From the NCBI GenBank assembly GCA_003254905.1, contig QANU01041584.1, forward strand, positions 9,615 to 73,614: a DNA stretch of 64,000 nt, read 5' to 3'. The notes beneath the pieces were generated by a model. That model was not told the origin of the DNA, searched no databases, and was given only the letters and a program-made list of their open reading frames with translations. Position numbers and translations under genes: made by a program. Below, one piece after another: positions 23,778 to 37,154 of the stretch. Within the stretch, counting starts at the first letter, position 1; each line of letters starts with the position of its first letter. Source of the DNA: Nissolia schottii. Its lineage: Eukaryota; Streptophyta; Magnoliopsida; Fabales; Fabaceae.

Positions 23778-24539
23778 AAATTAAATATTTCGCTCTACCA
23801 AAAAAAACTTAAATTAATTACACTCAGGAGTGAGGACTATCCTTGACAATTGACATTAAAAAATCTTTTAACAAACGAATAGAATTTAGAACATAATACA
23901 GTAAGTGGCGCCTCACATTCAGGCCATGATAGGAAGATACCAAGCTTTCTACCATTGAAGACAACATAACACTTATTGGAGGCCATTTTTCGTCCTTGAG
24001 ATGAGATGGAAGCCGCACGTCCATATTTATGGAGAACGAGGTTTTATTATGTGGGATGACTTTGTCTTCCATTCCTTGCTTGCCACCTAATATATATGTA
24101 TAGAAACCTGCAAGAGACGTGCATATAATTAATCTCAATTCATATGATTACCACATTAAACACTACACAAATCGCAGTAAATGAAAAGGAAAAAAAAAAT
24201 TGAATACAACTAAATATTATAGATGGACAAATATTTTGAAACCTTAAAAAATAGAAAATGAGTAGTTCAAGCGGAACAAATGGAGTGATATATAAATTGC
24301 AAATAATGTGGGTTTGCACTCTCAACAAAATTAAAATAATTAAAAAAAAGGAGAAAAAACAAAATATGTAACTATCAATCTCTCTTTTATCCGTATATTT
24401 TTGCAGTTATTGTCTTACTCACTTTTAACCTCTTTTCTTTCTCTTCTAACGGAAACAACAACCAACATTTTTAATATCAATAACCAACATTTTTAAAAAA
24501 TTAATTTTTCTATTGAAATTTTTTGTTGTCTGTCTGATT
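23778..24539. other. Spacer with an unrecognised minus-strand open frame
   Basis: An open frame on the minus strand at 24138-23824 begins with ATG and encodes 104 aa (MRLIICTSLAGFYTY..., with SINMDVRLPSHLKDEKWPP inside). It has some protein-like texture but I recognise no family and see no convincing neighbouring exons. It may be an exon relic or chance. Confidence 0.25.
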
Positions 24540-26300
24540 AGGAATGCCAACAAGATGAGGACGAGGTCAAGGTCGGGTCGGGGTGGGGGATAGTCTCTCA
24601 TCCTCTACCCCGTGAATGTAAAATCTCTCTCATTCTTGCCTCATATTCATACAGGTACTCACCTATAATTTTCTCCATGGATATATGGGTATCCACATAT
24701 ATCCAAGGGTATCAAATACTTCATTACTAGTTTAAAAAAATTATGAATAAAATCATTCATGATTTTCTTACAAGGAAAAATTCTTTTCTAATTTGATTTG
24801 AGAACTGAATTATAAAATGCAGAAAACCAAGACTAAAACAATAACTAACATGTATACACTGGTTAATCATACAAAGTACATGGCACATATATAGTCTGAA
24901 AGTACACTAAGATAAATCGAAATACTACAACAAATAACTTTATAAGAACTGACACATACTGTTGATATTCACACCAATGCTGAGCTGATGAAAGGTATAT
25001 TAGGTCTTACGATGTATCTAGGAAACTTGCTTAGTTGAGATGCCACGTGGGCTACTGATACTGAATATGTCCACCTCCTCATGAGGGGTCGAGGAGAGAC
25101 GAGTCTCAACCTTAGCCAAGGAGGAACGAGTCTGAATTACTATAACGGAATAACATAATGAGGTTAAGGACTACGACTGGCTTCACCTAACACTTGATCG
25201 CCTGACGACTAGCGAATGATTGTTAGTTACCTTAACTGTTTGTATCGGCTAATTGGACTTACTACCTCAGCCGGTGACACTACTAACTAGTTTGACACCT
25301 ACATTGGTTCAACTACCTACACCTAGATTGGCTTCTTTGACCTTCACTACTATCTATTATGGCTACGCTAGCTACGATCCTATGGTGACTGACTACTTTA
25401 GGATGACTATACTAAATGATGGTTCTAGCATCCTACGATGACTCTACCTTATTGCTACTGACCGACTGATTTATCTTAACTATGTCGACTAGCTAGTATA
25501 ACCTCTGACGCTATGGTTAGGTCTATACCGGTTGAGTACTCAACTACAATTACATTGTCTAACCATATGGTTACTACTGTCTCATGACCATTAACTATAC
25601 TAGAATGACACACTGGCTAACGGTTACCTAACTATCACCTAATTGACATGACATGATTGATTAACTACCCTAAGGTTAACATGGATTCATGGCGTTTATG
25701 CTTGACTAGATGCTACCTCTGCACTGTCTTGCTAAGGGGGCTACTGGTAGGTGCTACTGTGTTGCCTAACTACCCTGTTACGGTTGATTGTGGGCTAATG
25801 GATGATCACTAATGGTTTACTAGGTATAAACTAAGCTAATCGTCATGACCTCAGGACAGTAGCGTTATTACTTCAGACTAACTATTGGGGTTTACTGATG
25901 GTTACTATTGTATTGACTAAATATCTTGGAACTATCAACTAGGTTGGAGTATCTATGATGGTTATTGTTTTTGAACTACCTTTCGACTATGGAAATTGGA
26001 AAGTGTACTGGATAACTAAGTCTATAGATACGCTAAATCTAGGGATAAGACTTATTGAGTATGTTGGAATCGCGTGTTAGGGTATTGATCTTATACAATT
26101 GATCTAATTACTTGTGGAATCCTAAGTCTGCTATCCAAAGATTCACATGATATATTAATTATGATGTTAATTATCTTGGTGGTGGTCTTACTACGACACC
26201 CACCTATTGAATTTATCACTATATTTGTATAACCTATGTTACTACCAATTATGAAAAGTCTAACATAATTCTGACATGTCATATCTAAGAATCTACATAA
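24540..26300. other. Unusual CTA-rich, homopolymer-poor tract
   Basis: From about 25150 to 26080 the DNA changes character: long A or T runs disappear and CTA, ACTA, GACTA and CTAC words recur every few bases on the plus strand. No convincing coding region exists because stop triplets occur in many frames. The left part (24540-24720) holds GGTCGGGTCGGGGTGGGGG and its pyrimidine counterpart CTCTACCCCGTG, as in some plant transposons. Most likely the tract is a non-coding internal part of an unidentified repeat. Confidence 0.4.
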
Positions 26301-27115
26301 GCCTACACATGCAATCTTGACATGCTCCTGCTCCGTGCCGCTGCAGCATGCTATATACGCTACAACGTCCGGGCTCTTTGTTTTTTTTCTTCTTTTTTAC
26401 ATGACCCTTCCCAAAGGCACTTTGGGATATGGGTATCACAGTTGTGTGAATGTGGTGGTTTGGATATGTGTGTGGCTGTGGCTGTTTATTCTTCTTGACT
26501 ACTTATGTAGCAACATGGAAATATAAACTGCTGGTAACCGTCTAATGATAAAGTTAGTGATAAGGGAGAGACAACATAAATGGTTTATGTGAAGGGTGTT
26601 ATTGAAATAATGGAAATGTGACTAAAAGAGGTTGATACACTCCAAAGTATTTATATAGAGGTAAAAATAATATATAATTACAACCACAATTTTGGGTTTC
26701 AACCTATTCAAATCTGATCAACCATTATGGATTTTTGGCCCATAAATTTAATCGTCAACAAAGCTTACCTTGAAAAGTTTTTTATTTTTGGGTAAATCTA
26801 ACATAACCAGAAAATCTTAGCAATGGCCCACTGACAATACCATACCCAACATAAAAGACCATACTCGACTGCCACAAAAGCCCTATCTGACCCTACAAAC
26901 AAAAAGTTAAAAATAGTGAACACAAAAAATAAAAATAAAAATAAGATGGAAGATTTTACTATTTTTTGTTAATTTTGACCTAACTTAAAAAAAATACAGA
27001 AAAAATAAATAAAAACAGAAATTTAACTAATCATTTGTGATAAGTCACAAAGAAAAACTAAAGTGGAATACAATTTTGTACATAATTTAAGGTGAAGTAC
27101 AATTTTGATAAACTA
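26301..27115. other. Intergenic DNA
   Basis: AT-rich spacer. A short hydrophobic open frame at 26317-26526 has no recognised family. I see no terminal repeats or genes here. Confidence 0.35.
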
Positions 27116-27540
27116 GTATGTATGTAAAAAAATTATGTATTCTTGTTCAAAGATTAGTATATGTGAACACTAAAGTTTTCTTCTTCATCTTCGTTTTCGT
27201 TTTTGCCATATTCTTTGTTTCTGGTTGTTCAAAAGTTTGTGCAAATGTCTAAAATCTTTAAGCATTTTTGTCCAAAAGTTTGTACATATTATAAGCACCA
27301 AAGTTTTCTTCTTTGTTTTGTTTTCATTTCTATCATTTTCTATGTTTCTCGTTATTCAAAAATCAAAATTTGTGCATGTGGGTAGAAAAATTTGTGCATT
27401 CTTGTTCAAAAGTTTGTATATGTAAACCCCAAAATTTTCTTCTTCGTCTTTTTCATCTCATTCTTTGTTTTCTAATTGGTAAAAAGTTTGTGCACATGAG
27501 TGTAAAAGTTTGTGTCTCTACTTAAAAGTGTTTGTGCACG
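27116..27540. repeat. Tandem repeat, about three units of roughly 130 bases
   Basis: Each unit has the order: AAAGTTTTCTTCTT, a T-rich stretch with CATTTTCTTTGTTTCT-like DNA, GTTCAAAAGTTTGTGCA, then TTGTTCAAAAGTTTGTATAT. Starts lie near 27165, 27296 and 27428, with a partial unit before the first. The same GTTTGTGCAC wording occurs in the MITE at 39456-39681, so the two are probably related. Confidence 0.65.
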
Positions 27541-27639
27541 GTAGAGAGTAGATCCACGCTAATAAGGAGGAGAGAGGGTATGTCAGTTATTTTTTGTTAT
27601 TTAATACGTCGTAGATCCAATTTGATTTAATTTTGTATT

Positions 27640-27830
27640 TAAAAAAGTGTGTGCATCTATGTAAAAAAGTTTGTGCACATGTGTGAATAAATTTGTGTGT
27701 GTGTGTGTGTATATGTGCCACTGTATATACCATATTTACACATACTAGTTGTACACCAACAAAAGATGTGCACACGTAACATTATTATTATGATTATTAT
27801 TATTATTATTATCATCATCATCTTTACTCT
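27640..27830. repeat. GT-rich and ATT-rich microsatellite block with MITE-like end
   Basis: A (GT)n run lies at about 27693-27711 and an (ATT)n/(ATC)n run at about 27782-27822. Between them GTGCACACGTAACATT (about 27767-27783) resembles the right end of the 226-bp MITE at 39456-39681 (GTGTACATGTAACATT), suggesting a related, partly expanded element whose left end I could not place. Confidence 0.5.
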
Positions 27831-30800
27831 TGTAAAATTAATTAAAAAAAAACAACATCACGCTCTAATTATTTCTTCTGATTTGCATGGTTAACAAACA
27901 CTAAATATAATTTAAAAAAATTGAATAAAATATTTCTTTCCCATCAATGGAGCCTCAAGCATAAACAAGTTACCGGTTTAAAATTTAAACCGTTCAATGC
28001 TTTTAAAGACCAATGGATGAGTTGGATTATAAAAGATCACAACATGCGCCTTAAAATATATACTTGGGGCATTATTCTTCTTAAATATCAAGGTGCAACT
28101 TAGAAGGAATTGTAGAAACCTAATTGGGGAGAAGATGGAGAGAATGGTCTTGAGAATGAAAAAACACTTGATGATTTCTATTTATCTTTGTTGATTGATG
28201 GTTAATTTGGTTTAACTTTTGGAGGAATTAAGTTTGGATTAATTAAGTTTGTATAATTGCTTTCAGAGGAATTAAGTTTTAAAAAATTGACTTTTGTTTG
28301 GTTTGAATATTTTAAAAGTAAGTTTGAGAAAATTGTTTTTGTTTGGATGAAATAAAACAAAAATACTTTTAAAGATAAAATTATCAAAATAGACATAATA
28401 TAATTTTAAAATAAATTAATATAATTTGAGTTGATATTTTAAAAGGTTAAAAATGTAATATTTTCTTTTCAGCTTCAAAAACAAAAACAAACTGAAAATC
28501 AAGTTTGTTTTTCGGTTTGTCAAAGTTAAATATGGAATACCCAAATTTAAAACCAAAAAAGTACTCAACAGCTAGAATCCATGATTTCTCTAATTTGAGC
28601 TTCTTTTCTTCATCCGCTTTCTCTCTGCATTGAATGGGATTCTCCGATTTTATTTTATTTTATTTTTTTTTATGGAACTCAGTTTTGAGAAGTAGCAGAG
28701 GGTGCGTAAGGCCATCTGGCATTTGCACATTTTCGTACTACAAATTTTGAAAGGCAAAAAATTGGTGCTCTTTTGTTTGTATCATCATTTCGTGCAAGTT
28801 TTCTGACCGTTTCAACGGCTGGTCCCCCTTTTTAGTTTTTTTTGTGAAATTACTATGACTGAGACATTTGGTCCAAGACGCTTAAGATTTTCTTTTTTCT
28901 TTTCTTTTATTTGGGATTACGGATACGGGGCCAAATTACGGGTTCGCAGTTGGCTTTTTTATGTATAAACTAATTGGGCTGAAATACGCTAAAATCACAC
29001 CAAGCAAACAATAAACAAAACGAAATTGAAAATGAATAAAATTTTGGCCGGACAAAATCAACCCTTTTTTTTCCTGCTTGGCAACTTTTTCCTTCCTCTT
29101 TTTGCCTTTTAACAATTTTTATTATATTTTGTTTGCAAATTTTCAGTAACAATCAAAATAGAACTCACATCCTCCTTATGAAATCTTACCAACTGACCAC
29201 CTTCGATAATTGAGCTATAAATTATGACAGGTTATAAATAGGTTAAACAAGCTTAATTAAGCCCGCATGAAACCCACATGCATCTATGACTATCCCCACG
29301 TATATAACTAATTAATAACTGCATTGAATAATCAATGACCCGCTAAAACCCTCTCTAAATAACTGTTATAGCAAAAAATTTGTTAAATTAAAAAAAGTAT
29401 CATCATGTCCTAATTTGTGATAAGTAATCCCAATTATGTACTTGAAGTGATCAATAACAGGTTGTAAAAACGATCCATTAATGACCTAGAGGTGATCTAT
29501 AACAAATTGTGATCGATGACTTATTAGAGTAAAAATTACGTTTTTTGATGAGTCAATGGGTCGACATGACCATTTAAGTCAATTAAACCTTAAAGTTGGT
29601 TTGGGGTCGTGGATGGATGGACAATTATTGTTGATATGGTGCAATGGAACATGTAGGCTTGTGTTAAAGATGAAAATAATATCATCGGTAAATTTATGAT
29701 TAAGTTGTCCATGGAGTCAATAATGTGAAATGAAAGGGCATATCAAGAAAAAATGAAGTTTCTTTTAGTGCCAAAAACTCTATGTCAGTTTGCATTAAGG
29801 AATGACAAGTGCAAACCATACATGCATAGTGTTTAGACGCAATGCCATGGATATATTAACTGGCATCGACAATTAATGTAGCAAGCCAAGTGAAAATTGC
29901 CGACCCCAATAATTAAGTACAACGAGTCGACCCAAAGCAGGACTTCATTGACATAAAATGTTGAGGGTCGAAACACGACTCAAGACAGCAAGCAATTACA
30001 CCCGAAGACTCATTGGAGTTTGATGTAAACCCTTTTGTAACACATGAATTAAGAATAACATTAAAAAGATTAAACATGAATAAATACTTGTCTCTAGTGT
30101 GGTCGTCAAGGGATTGGCATAGGGTGGTGCCATAGAATACGCTCTGAGCAAATTCACAAAGTAACAAGAAAGGGAACTATGAATGGTTATGGATTGGAAG
30201 GCTTTGGATCTTGTCCCCACATCTCAAGATGTCATGGGATCTATTACAAAGCCTTTTGACCAGCTGTTAGGTCTTAGAGAGCAAGAAACAAATATGCCCT
30301 TGTTGTAATTGAACCATAGCAGAGTTCAACAAAGCTTTAGGCTACAGCTTTAAGGCTCCCTCTGGATGCCCTATGCTAACCTTTTGAAAGTGCAGCAAGC
30401 AACCCCATTCTTATAACCTTTAAGTACCCTTCACAGCAACCTAGGAAAGAGAGGCAAAAAGCATGTTTGTTCATACTAGGTAGTTTGAGTGTAAGACTTG
30501 CATTGAGGGAAGGCTTGAGAACGATGTTTCTTGGTTAAGGTTGCCAGGCACGAGGACCCACGCAGCAGAGGGCCTCATCCTGCACGCCCTGAAAACAACA
30601 TGTCCATACTAAGTCCCAAGGAGGGAAAATGGAACCCTAGGTGAGAGAGGGAGGATAAGAAAAAGAGAGAAAAAACAGATGAAGAGAGAGAGAGGAACCA
30701 GGAGAGAAAGAACCCATAGAGAACATGCACACACCAACAGAAAGCAAGCCAAGTGAGAAACCCGAACTGGAGGGTGTCTCTGGAGAACAACTAAACCCTT

Positions 30801-31962
30801 GCTCTCAAACCTAAGAACTGAAACCACCTACAACAAGCGCTTGGATTGGAGGACAAAGTCGTTCACCCCTCACAATCCAACCCTCATAACTCTCATTTTC
30901 CTTCTTTCTATTCCCCTTTCCTTCCTCAAGTCTCAAAATAAGCTTATGAACCCATAATCTCTCATCACATCACTTTCATTTTATGTTTTAAACTCTATTT
31001 AATCAAAACGGTTTAAATTCAATTTACAAGTAGTTACAATTTAAAGATACAGAAGTTACATGAACTTGCAAGAGGTTACAAGTGGTTACGACAAGTTATG
31101 TCCAGATATTATCCACTCAAAGCTAGAAGACTACAAAGATTTTCTATAAATAGGACCCTTAAGTAATAGAGTAAATCAGATTGGATTTGCTTGGCAAGTA
31201 TCTCACACATCCTCTCATCATCGTGACACCAGAAGATATCCCAGAGAACAAACCTTCAATTCCCACCTTTTCTTTTTTTCTTTATGTAAATTCTCAATCT
31301 CCTCTATTTCTCATCTACCTATTCTTCACTTAGTTCTTCTTTTACTTAAGTAATTTCCTCTTCCTCACGCAATCTTTTATAATTTTTCTTTTAGTTCTTT
31401 TTACTTTCAATTTATGTAATTTTTAACTTATGTTCTTGTGCTTCTAAATTGCAATATTATTAAAGTTAATTTTAATTCTCTTTTTTACCCACTATTAAGA
31501 AATCCTAAAAATTCATAAAAAGAATTGTTTCGTTCCTCAAATTGATATCGAAAAACAAAACTATGATTTTAATCGTCCCAATTGACCAAAAATCCAATAA
31601 AACAATTGCCCAGTCGACTAATTTTGGGTGATTAATGTCATAGCTAATATGAATATGGTAATCACTTCTCTACCAGTTAGAGATACGTTCTATATAGGGG
31701 TCAAGACCCCCTCCCACATGGGTACAACGAGCATATTTCAATCAAATTCCAAAACGGCAAAAGTGAGAATGCTATATATATAGGAGACAAACATTATACA
31801 TTAGACCGGTTTTTATATTCCATAGACATATGATATCTACATATGAATATGTTGTATAATAAGGTCAAAACTCAAAAGCTAAAGCTTAAATAAAATTAGC
31901 CTGTTACATTACATGATAACAAAAAAAGGTACAGGAATCCACCTCAATATGCAGCACTAGAC
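27831..31962. other. Long intergenic region with weak repeat remnants
   Basis: No gene is supported in these four kilobases. Notable items are a tRNA-type SINE-like patch at about 29140-29225 (minus strand) and a CTATAAATAGGACC core-promoter-like sequence near 31144-31157, which could belong to a decayed LTR whose ends I could not define. The minus-strand open frames at 29913-30827 contain no recognised domain. Confidence 0.4.
29140..29225 (-). mobile_element. Possible tRNA-derived SINE remnant
   Basis: On the minus strand GGTGGTCAGTTGGTAAGA resembles a tRNA A-box region, and about 25 bases later GATGTGAGTTCTATTT resembles a weakened B box. Spacing fits a tRNA-like promoter but the tail and target repeats were not identified. 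Confidence 0.3.
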
Positions 31963-34900
31963 TCAATCATACTGCTTCCTCTCTGCTTGAATCGATTGAA
32001 AAATTCTAGCAGCTGATTCTGATGCAGATCTTCGGTTATGAGGCACAACTTTGATTACTCGAGTTTGCTGTCTGATTTCAAGGGACTGGTGGGCTATTCC
32101 CTTTGATACTACTGGAGAAATAGGGAAAGGTGGATGTTGTGCTTCTCTAACTTCAGCAATTTGCATTGTTCTGGTCCCTTGTGCTGTTTCACCAGGACGA
32201 CGACTACTCGTCGAACTTTCTTGTAACTCACTCTTCTTAGATGCCTGAGATTTCTTCACATGTGATACAGATTCATTTCTTTGAACTGGCAAATTAGATG
32301 AACTTTGATTATGATTGTTTGAATTGGCCCCGTCTGTGGATGAATGACGGTTTTGAATGTGAGCGCCTTGCGCGCCGAAGTGGTTTGCCTGTTCAATGGC
32401 TGACCCTGAAACTGCTTGATTCACAAGTGGCATGCCATAAGGAGGGAAGTAGGCATGACTCCCTGGAGGAATGTATGGGGGAACCCCAACTGCTTCGTGC
32501 GTACTTGGGACTCCATAGACAGGATTCATGTATGTGCCACTCAGGGGAACTGGTGCAAAGGGTCCAAATCCTCCGCACAGCGGTCCATTGAATGCAGGAC
32601 CGGGATACGGCTTGTAGACAAGCCCTTCAGAAGGAGACATAACAGGAACTAACCATTGATGTCCGTGTGACGGATTGAAACCCACGGGACCAGTTCTATA
32701 ATCGGCAGCTACACTAGCTTCGTGTCGATTGCCAGGAAAAGGGATGTAATTCGAAAGGTGACTACCATCTTTCAGGGACGAAAGAGATGTTCTCCCAACT
32801 GCATTCTCAGCAGAACATTCCATTTTATGATGTGGCTTTTGAGAATCATCTTTGCGCTTTAGATTCTGTCGCTTGGGCTCAACGATGACTTCCAGTGATA
32901 CATTTTCAGTAGTAGATCCCTTCACAGGAATTTTTCCAATGAAAGCTGCGTCTTCAAGCAAAAGATCTGGAGATCCAGCAATCAGCTTTTGGACCTGTTT
33001 ATATTTAAAGAACTAATCAATATGAATAGAGGTGAAGTGGAAAACTGAGTTCGAGTACTTGTGTGTGCAAGAAAAGCTAACACGTGCTTCCCATTTTAGA
33101 GTAGTGCAAGCCACTTAGCGTCTGAGATTATTTTACCTTGATAAGTCTGTGCAATTCAAACACTTGGACTGCAAATATTCTCTGCTGACTGTATAGAGGA
33201 ACGGGAGTTGGGGTCAAAAAAGTTGCACAAAACTCATCCAATGTGGGACTTGGGAGACACAATCAAAATAAAATGGAAAAAGGCGCATTTGCAACTACAT
33301 ATTATCATGTTGCAAAGACAAATATATGAACCAATAACTACCAAGATCAGAGGATCTCCAGTCTTAACTAGTCAACTAAGCCAAATATCTACTATTCCAA
33401 AACTCACAACATTTCAGATGTTCATAGAAATCTTAAAAGGACTCCTCCAGTATGATGGAAATGTATTAACCAGGCACCAATCTCATAACCACGCTTGCTT
33501 CGTAAATTTAATATGCCTATTCTTTAATTACAGATGTCTCAAATTCAACAAGGTTTTTCACATAGTTTAAAATAGCAAATTCTCATATGGAATGCCAAAT
33601 AAAATCTAGCTTGTATCAGAAAAAAAATTATATTATTCAAAAGCAATATTTGTGCATCTTCAGAATTTTTGTTTCGAAACAAAGTCAGACTCTACAAGGA
33701 AGCATCACGTTTACAATCAAATGATAGATGAAAGCACACATCAAATTAACCCTGGAAAATCCAAAAGCTTTATGGTTGTCTCATTTTTTGGAAGCATCAA
33801 ATCATACAAAAGATATCTAATGTATGAGTATGGATGGCAAGAAACCACAGCTAAACTACAATGAGTGTATACTACAAAGAAAATCTTAAATGTCTGCCAT
33901 AGAAAACCAAGACACTAGATAAACGGGGGGAAGAAGAAGGAAATAAAAAAATCCCCTTATTATCATAAATCTATTAATAACGACCCATCAAGTCATCATA
34001 TACTCTCCAAGTGTCCCTACCATACTCCCTGGGATCATCCTGCATTACTTGGTCCCCTTCTTAGCCCAATTCCTTCAGTGCAATAAGGTCACATGGAGAA
34101 CCAAGAAAGAGGAAACCAAGACAGGAATATATCCAAACAGTGAATCATGAGATGATCTGCTGTCACAAGGGTCCCTCTCCGACATAGTACAATATTTTAA
34201 GACTGCTCACCGCCCTGTTATAAGATGATGCGGTGCCCACCGTAAAAACGTTAGTAAGGATTTTGAACAAACAGAAAACTAATTTAGAAGGGACCCCAAG
34301 ACTATTAAATTACCTTTCTTCAAAGTTACATCCCCTAAATTAAAATGCAAATATACCACCAAAAGACTAGTACAGCTAAGAAAGCACAGAAGTAACTACT
34401 ACAGCTTTAAATTTGATACAATAGGAGAAAAGAAAAAACAGCAGTAGTAATTAGCAATATCCCAAAGCTCACCTTTGTGGTCTTCTCTCCAAGGGCAAAA
34501 ACTTCCACATAATTTCAAACTATATTTCATATCTTAATCAAATATGCATGCCAAAAAAAAAAGAAGGGAAGGGGAAATATCATCATTACATCGCAAATCG
34601 GAGCGCAAATCAAACTTAGCTGTCTACTCCTTTTTGTGAAAAAGGGTTTTAAATTCAAAAAATCTCTGCACATCCACATATAGAAAACAAATTATCACTT
34701 CTTTTATGAAAAAATCATAGATTTACAAATTCACAAAACTCAATAATTGCAAGACATCATCAGTTCAAAGCATGCAATAGAATCCATTTATCATAAATCA
34801 AGACACAGTTGCACAAAGAAATAATTCAAGTTTGAGACCACCATAGAAACATGTTACTGATAATCAATAAGAAACATAGAGCTTTTTACTTCTCTTTTGT

Positions 34901-36825
34901 GAAAAAGGGGTTTTAAATTCAAAAATCTTGGCACATCCACACAGAAAACAGATTATCACTTCTTTCACACACACACAAAAAAAAGTCATCGATTTACAAT
35001 ATTAATTACAAGATATTGTCAGTTTGAAGCATGTAACATAATCCATTTATCATAAATCAAGACAAAGAAATAATTCAAGTTTGAGACCACAGCAGAAACA
35101 TGCTACTGATAATCAATAAGAAACTTACTTGGCAATTTCTCGTCTTGCTTTCCAAAAATGTTTTTGACCTAGTATACCTACAACGTCGTCAGGAGAAACT
35201 TTCGAGCTTGACAAATTTTCTATGGTAGAGATTTTGGAAATGTTGTCACTTTCATCTGAATTTCCCTCATGTGTTGGGCCATCATCACATTCGGTTTCAT
35301 TGTCAGCTTCCTGTGGACTAGTTTGGTTTGCTGTAGCAAAATGGCCTCTTGGCACAAGGGTGTTTCCTTTGTCGGTATCCCTAAAAGACTCCAGGAGACC
35401 ATCACGGGGTTCATTGTCATTGGATTGTGACCCGGCTACACACTCCTGCTGTAAGCAAGCATCAACCCTTCGTGGCCCACTAATATTCAACACAGAACAA
35501 TCTTGATACTCCTGACTAGATACCGACTGGGCTTGCCTGACTAGACTGTCTATAGTTTCTTGTAATGATATGTTCTTGACAGACAATACTGGCTGCTCTC
35601 TCCTCACATCTTTTCTGATATCAACAAGTGGAGAGCCAAATTGCTTCGGACTCCTATCACTGCTGTTTTCCACTGCTACTGAACAACCAAAGTTACCAGA
35701 ACCCATCGGAGAGAGATTTCTCCCATTGAAACTCTCCAGTGTTCTATCATTTGATTGACCATTCCTCGAGTGAACGTATACAGGAACAGTAAAGTCATCT
35801 TCATCTGCACTTTTTTGCCTTTCGAGTGGTGCCAATGAAGTGTTCCGGTTCGCTCCATCAGATTGGTGAGAATTATAACTTTCTTGACGTGTAGGTGCTT
35901 GTGACGGTGAATGAACTGGGAAGACATAACTTCTCTCAAGGCCAGTCCCCTGCAAGCATTTTACACTGATTCATGTTAGCGAGATATATATGAAGTCATT
36001 CACAAACCTTCACCGAACAACATTAACTTTTGAGAGGGTTGGTTCTTCGCACAATATGACCAAGAGGCGAAGTGTTCCGAGTCTTTTTCGCCCCATTCTA
36101 ACTTCAAAACAAATTCTGAATTCAAACACAAGGTGTATTAAGCCTAAAGGACTCTTAAACGAAGAAACATGTTAGGCATAAAACATTCATCAGGCTTCAC
36201 CTAACAATTTTAACTTAACAACAGGTTAAGCTTAATAAAAACTTCACCACATATTCACAATTGATAAACCTAGAAACAGAAACAATCATATCAAAGTTCA
36301 CACACATACAGAGGACGAAGGTGAATTACCAAAAAAAAAAAAAAAAANTAACAGCTAAGGTTTTTAATAATACTTCATCACAAATCCATAATTGATGTAC
36401 ATAGAAACAAAACAATTATCTCAATCCACACACACAGAGACACATAAGACACAGAAAATAAACTCCAAAAATCCCAAAATTGCTAGAAACAAAAACTAGT
36501 CCTCCTCTCCTCTTATCCTAAAATCAACTAAACAAAACGCTATCACATACAACACCACAAACACAGGACCTAAAAAACTGGCGAAAAAAACCCTACAAAA
36601 TCTGAAGAAAGTTTTTAAAAAAAAAAAAATCACCTGGCTTGAGGATGATTGTGGGGCATGTCTGTTGAGTGGGATAAACCTTTGAGAGGGAACACTGAAC
36701 TGTTCATAGAGGGCCATCTTATTCCTAGGTGGAGCTCTTGGCCCTCCTTTCTCTTTATCGTTTACATGGAGCCTTGGGAACATTGGCTCCATCACTTTCT
36801 CCTCTTCCTCTTTCCCTCTCTTCAT
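31963..36825 (-). CDS. ELF3: EARLY FLOWERING 3 (evening-complex circadian clock protein)
   Basis: Four minus-strand exons join in phase: 36825-36634, 35949-35129, 33188-33137 and 32994-31963, all GT-AG, giving 698 aa, near the roughly 695 aa of Arabidopsis ELF3 and with the same four-exon plan. Conserved blocks are [20 protein letters not shown] near the N terminus (from about residue 15), [20 protein letters not shown] followed by [20 protein letters not shown] in the middle, [20 protein letters not shown], and the C-terminal [23 protein letters not shown]3 is a nuclear scaffold linking ELF4 and LUX in the evening complex, which represses growth and flowering genes at dusk and connects clock, light and temperature input. 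No long glutamine run is visible, unlike Arabidopsis ELF3. It resembles legume ELF3 proteins, a group that includes soybean J, but the paralogue is not assigned. No disabling change is seen. Confidence 0.96.
34630..35123. repeat. Tandem duplication in ELF3 intron 2, about 250 bases per copy
   Basis: Copy one (about 34630-34887) and copy two (about 34888-35123) share GAAAAAGG(G)TTTTAAATTCAAAAA, ATTATCACTTCTTT, ATCCATTTATCATAAATC, AATAATTCAAGTTTGAGACC and ACTGATAATCAATAAGAAAC in the same order. The right-hand copy ends directly at the splice donor of exon 2 (GTAAGT on the minus strand at 35128-35123). Confidence 0.88.
36331..36348. other. A homopolymer ending in an unresolved base
   Basis: Seventeen A residues followed by N at 36348, in ELF3 intron 1. 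This is an assembly or base-calling limit rather than biology. Confidence 0.95.
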
Positions 36826-37154
36826 ACTCCTAAATTTTTCTTCTTCCCTATCTAATCTAATCTAGTCCTGACAAATACACCCTAATTTTAATTTTATGCT
36901 TAAAAAAAAGGGAGAATCCAAACAAGGTATAATCAATCACGAACCCAGAAACCCCCAAATCAATTAACCTAATAGTTTAATAAAATAAATCTACAACAGA
37001 AAAGAAAACAAGTCTTAGTTGTGAATCTGGAACCAACTGAGACTCAGATGAAGGTGTTTGTGCAAGTGGCTTTGCTAGGGAAGAGAGAAGGGTTAATTAA
37101 GGTGAGAGAAGAGGAGAGAAGAAGTAAGAAGAACAAAAACATCATCCAGTCCTA

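Noticed and set aside
24140-24328. Hydrophobic minus-strand frame
   Set aside because: Low-complexity Phe/Ile-rich product of AT-rich DNA; no ATG-led gene context or family.
27203-27525. Several overlapping open frames in the 27 kb region
   Set aside because: They are by-products of the tandem repeat and contain only repeated FVQKFVH-like residues.
30575-30827. Ser/Leu/Phe-rich minus-strand frames
   Set aside because: They arise from GA-rich plus-strand DNA read antisense; composition explains them.
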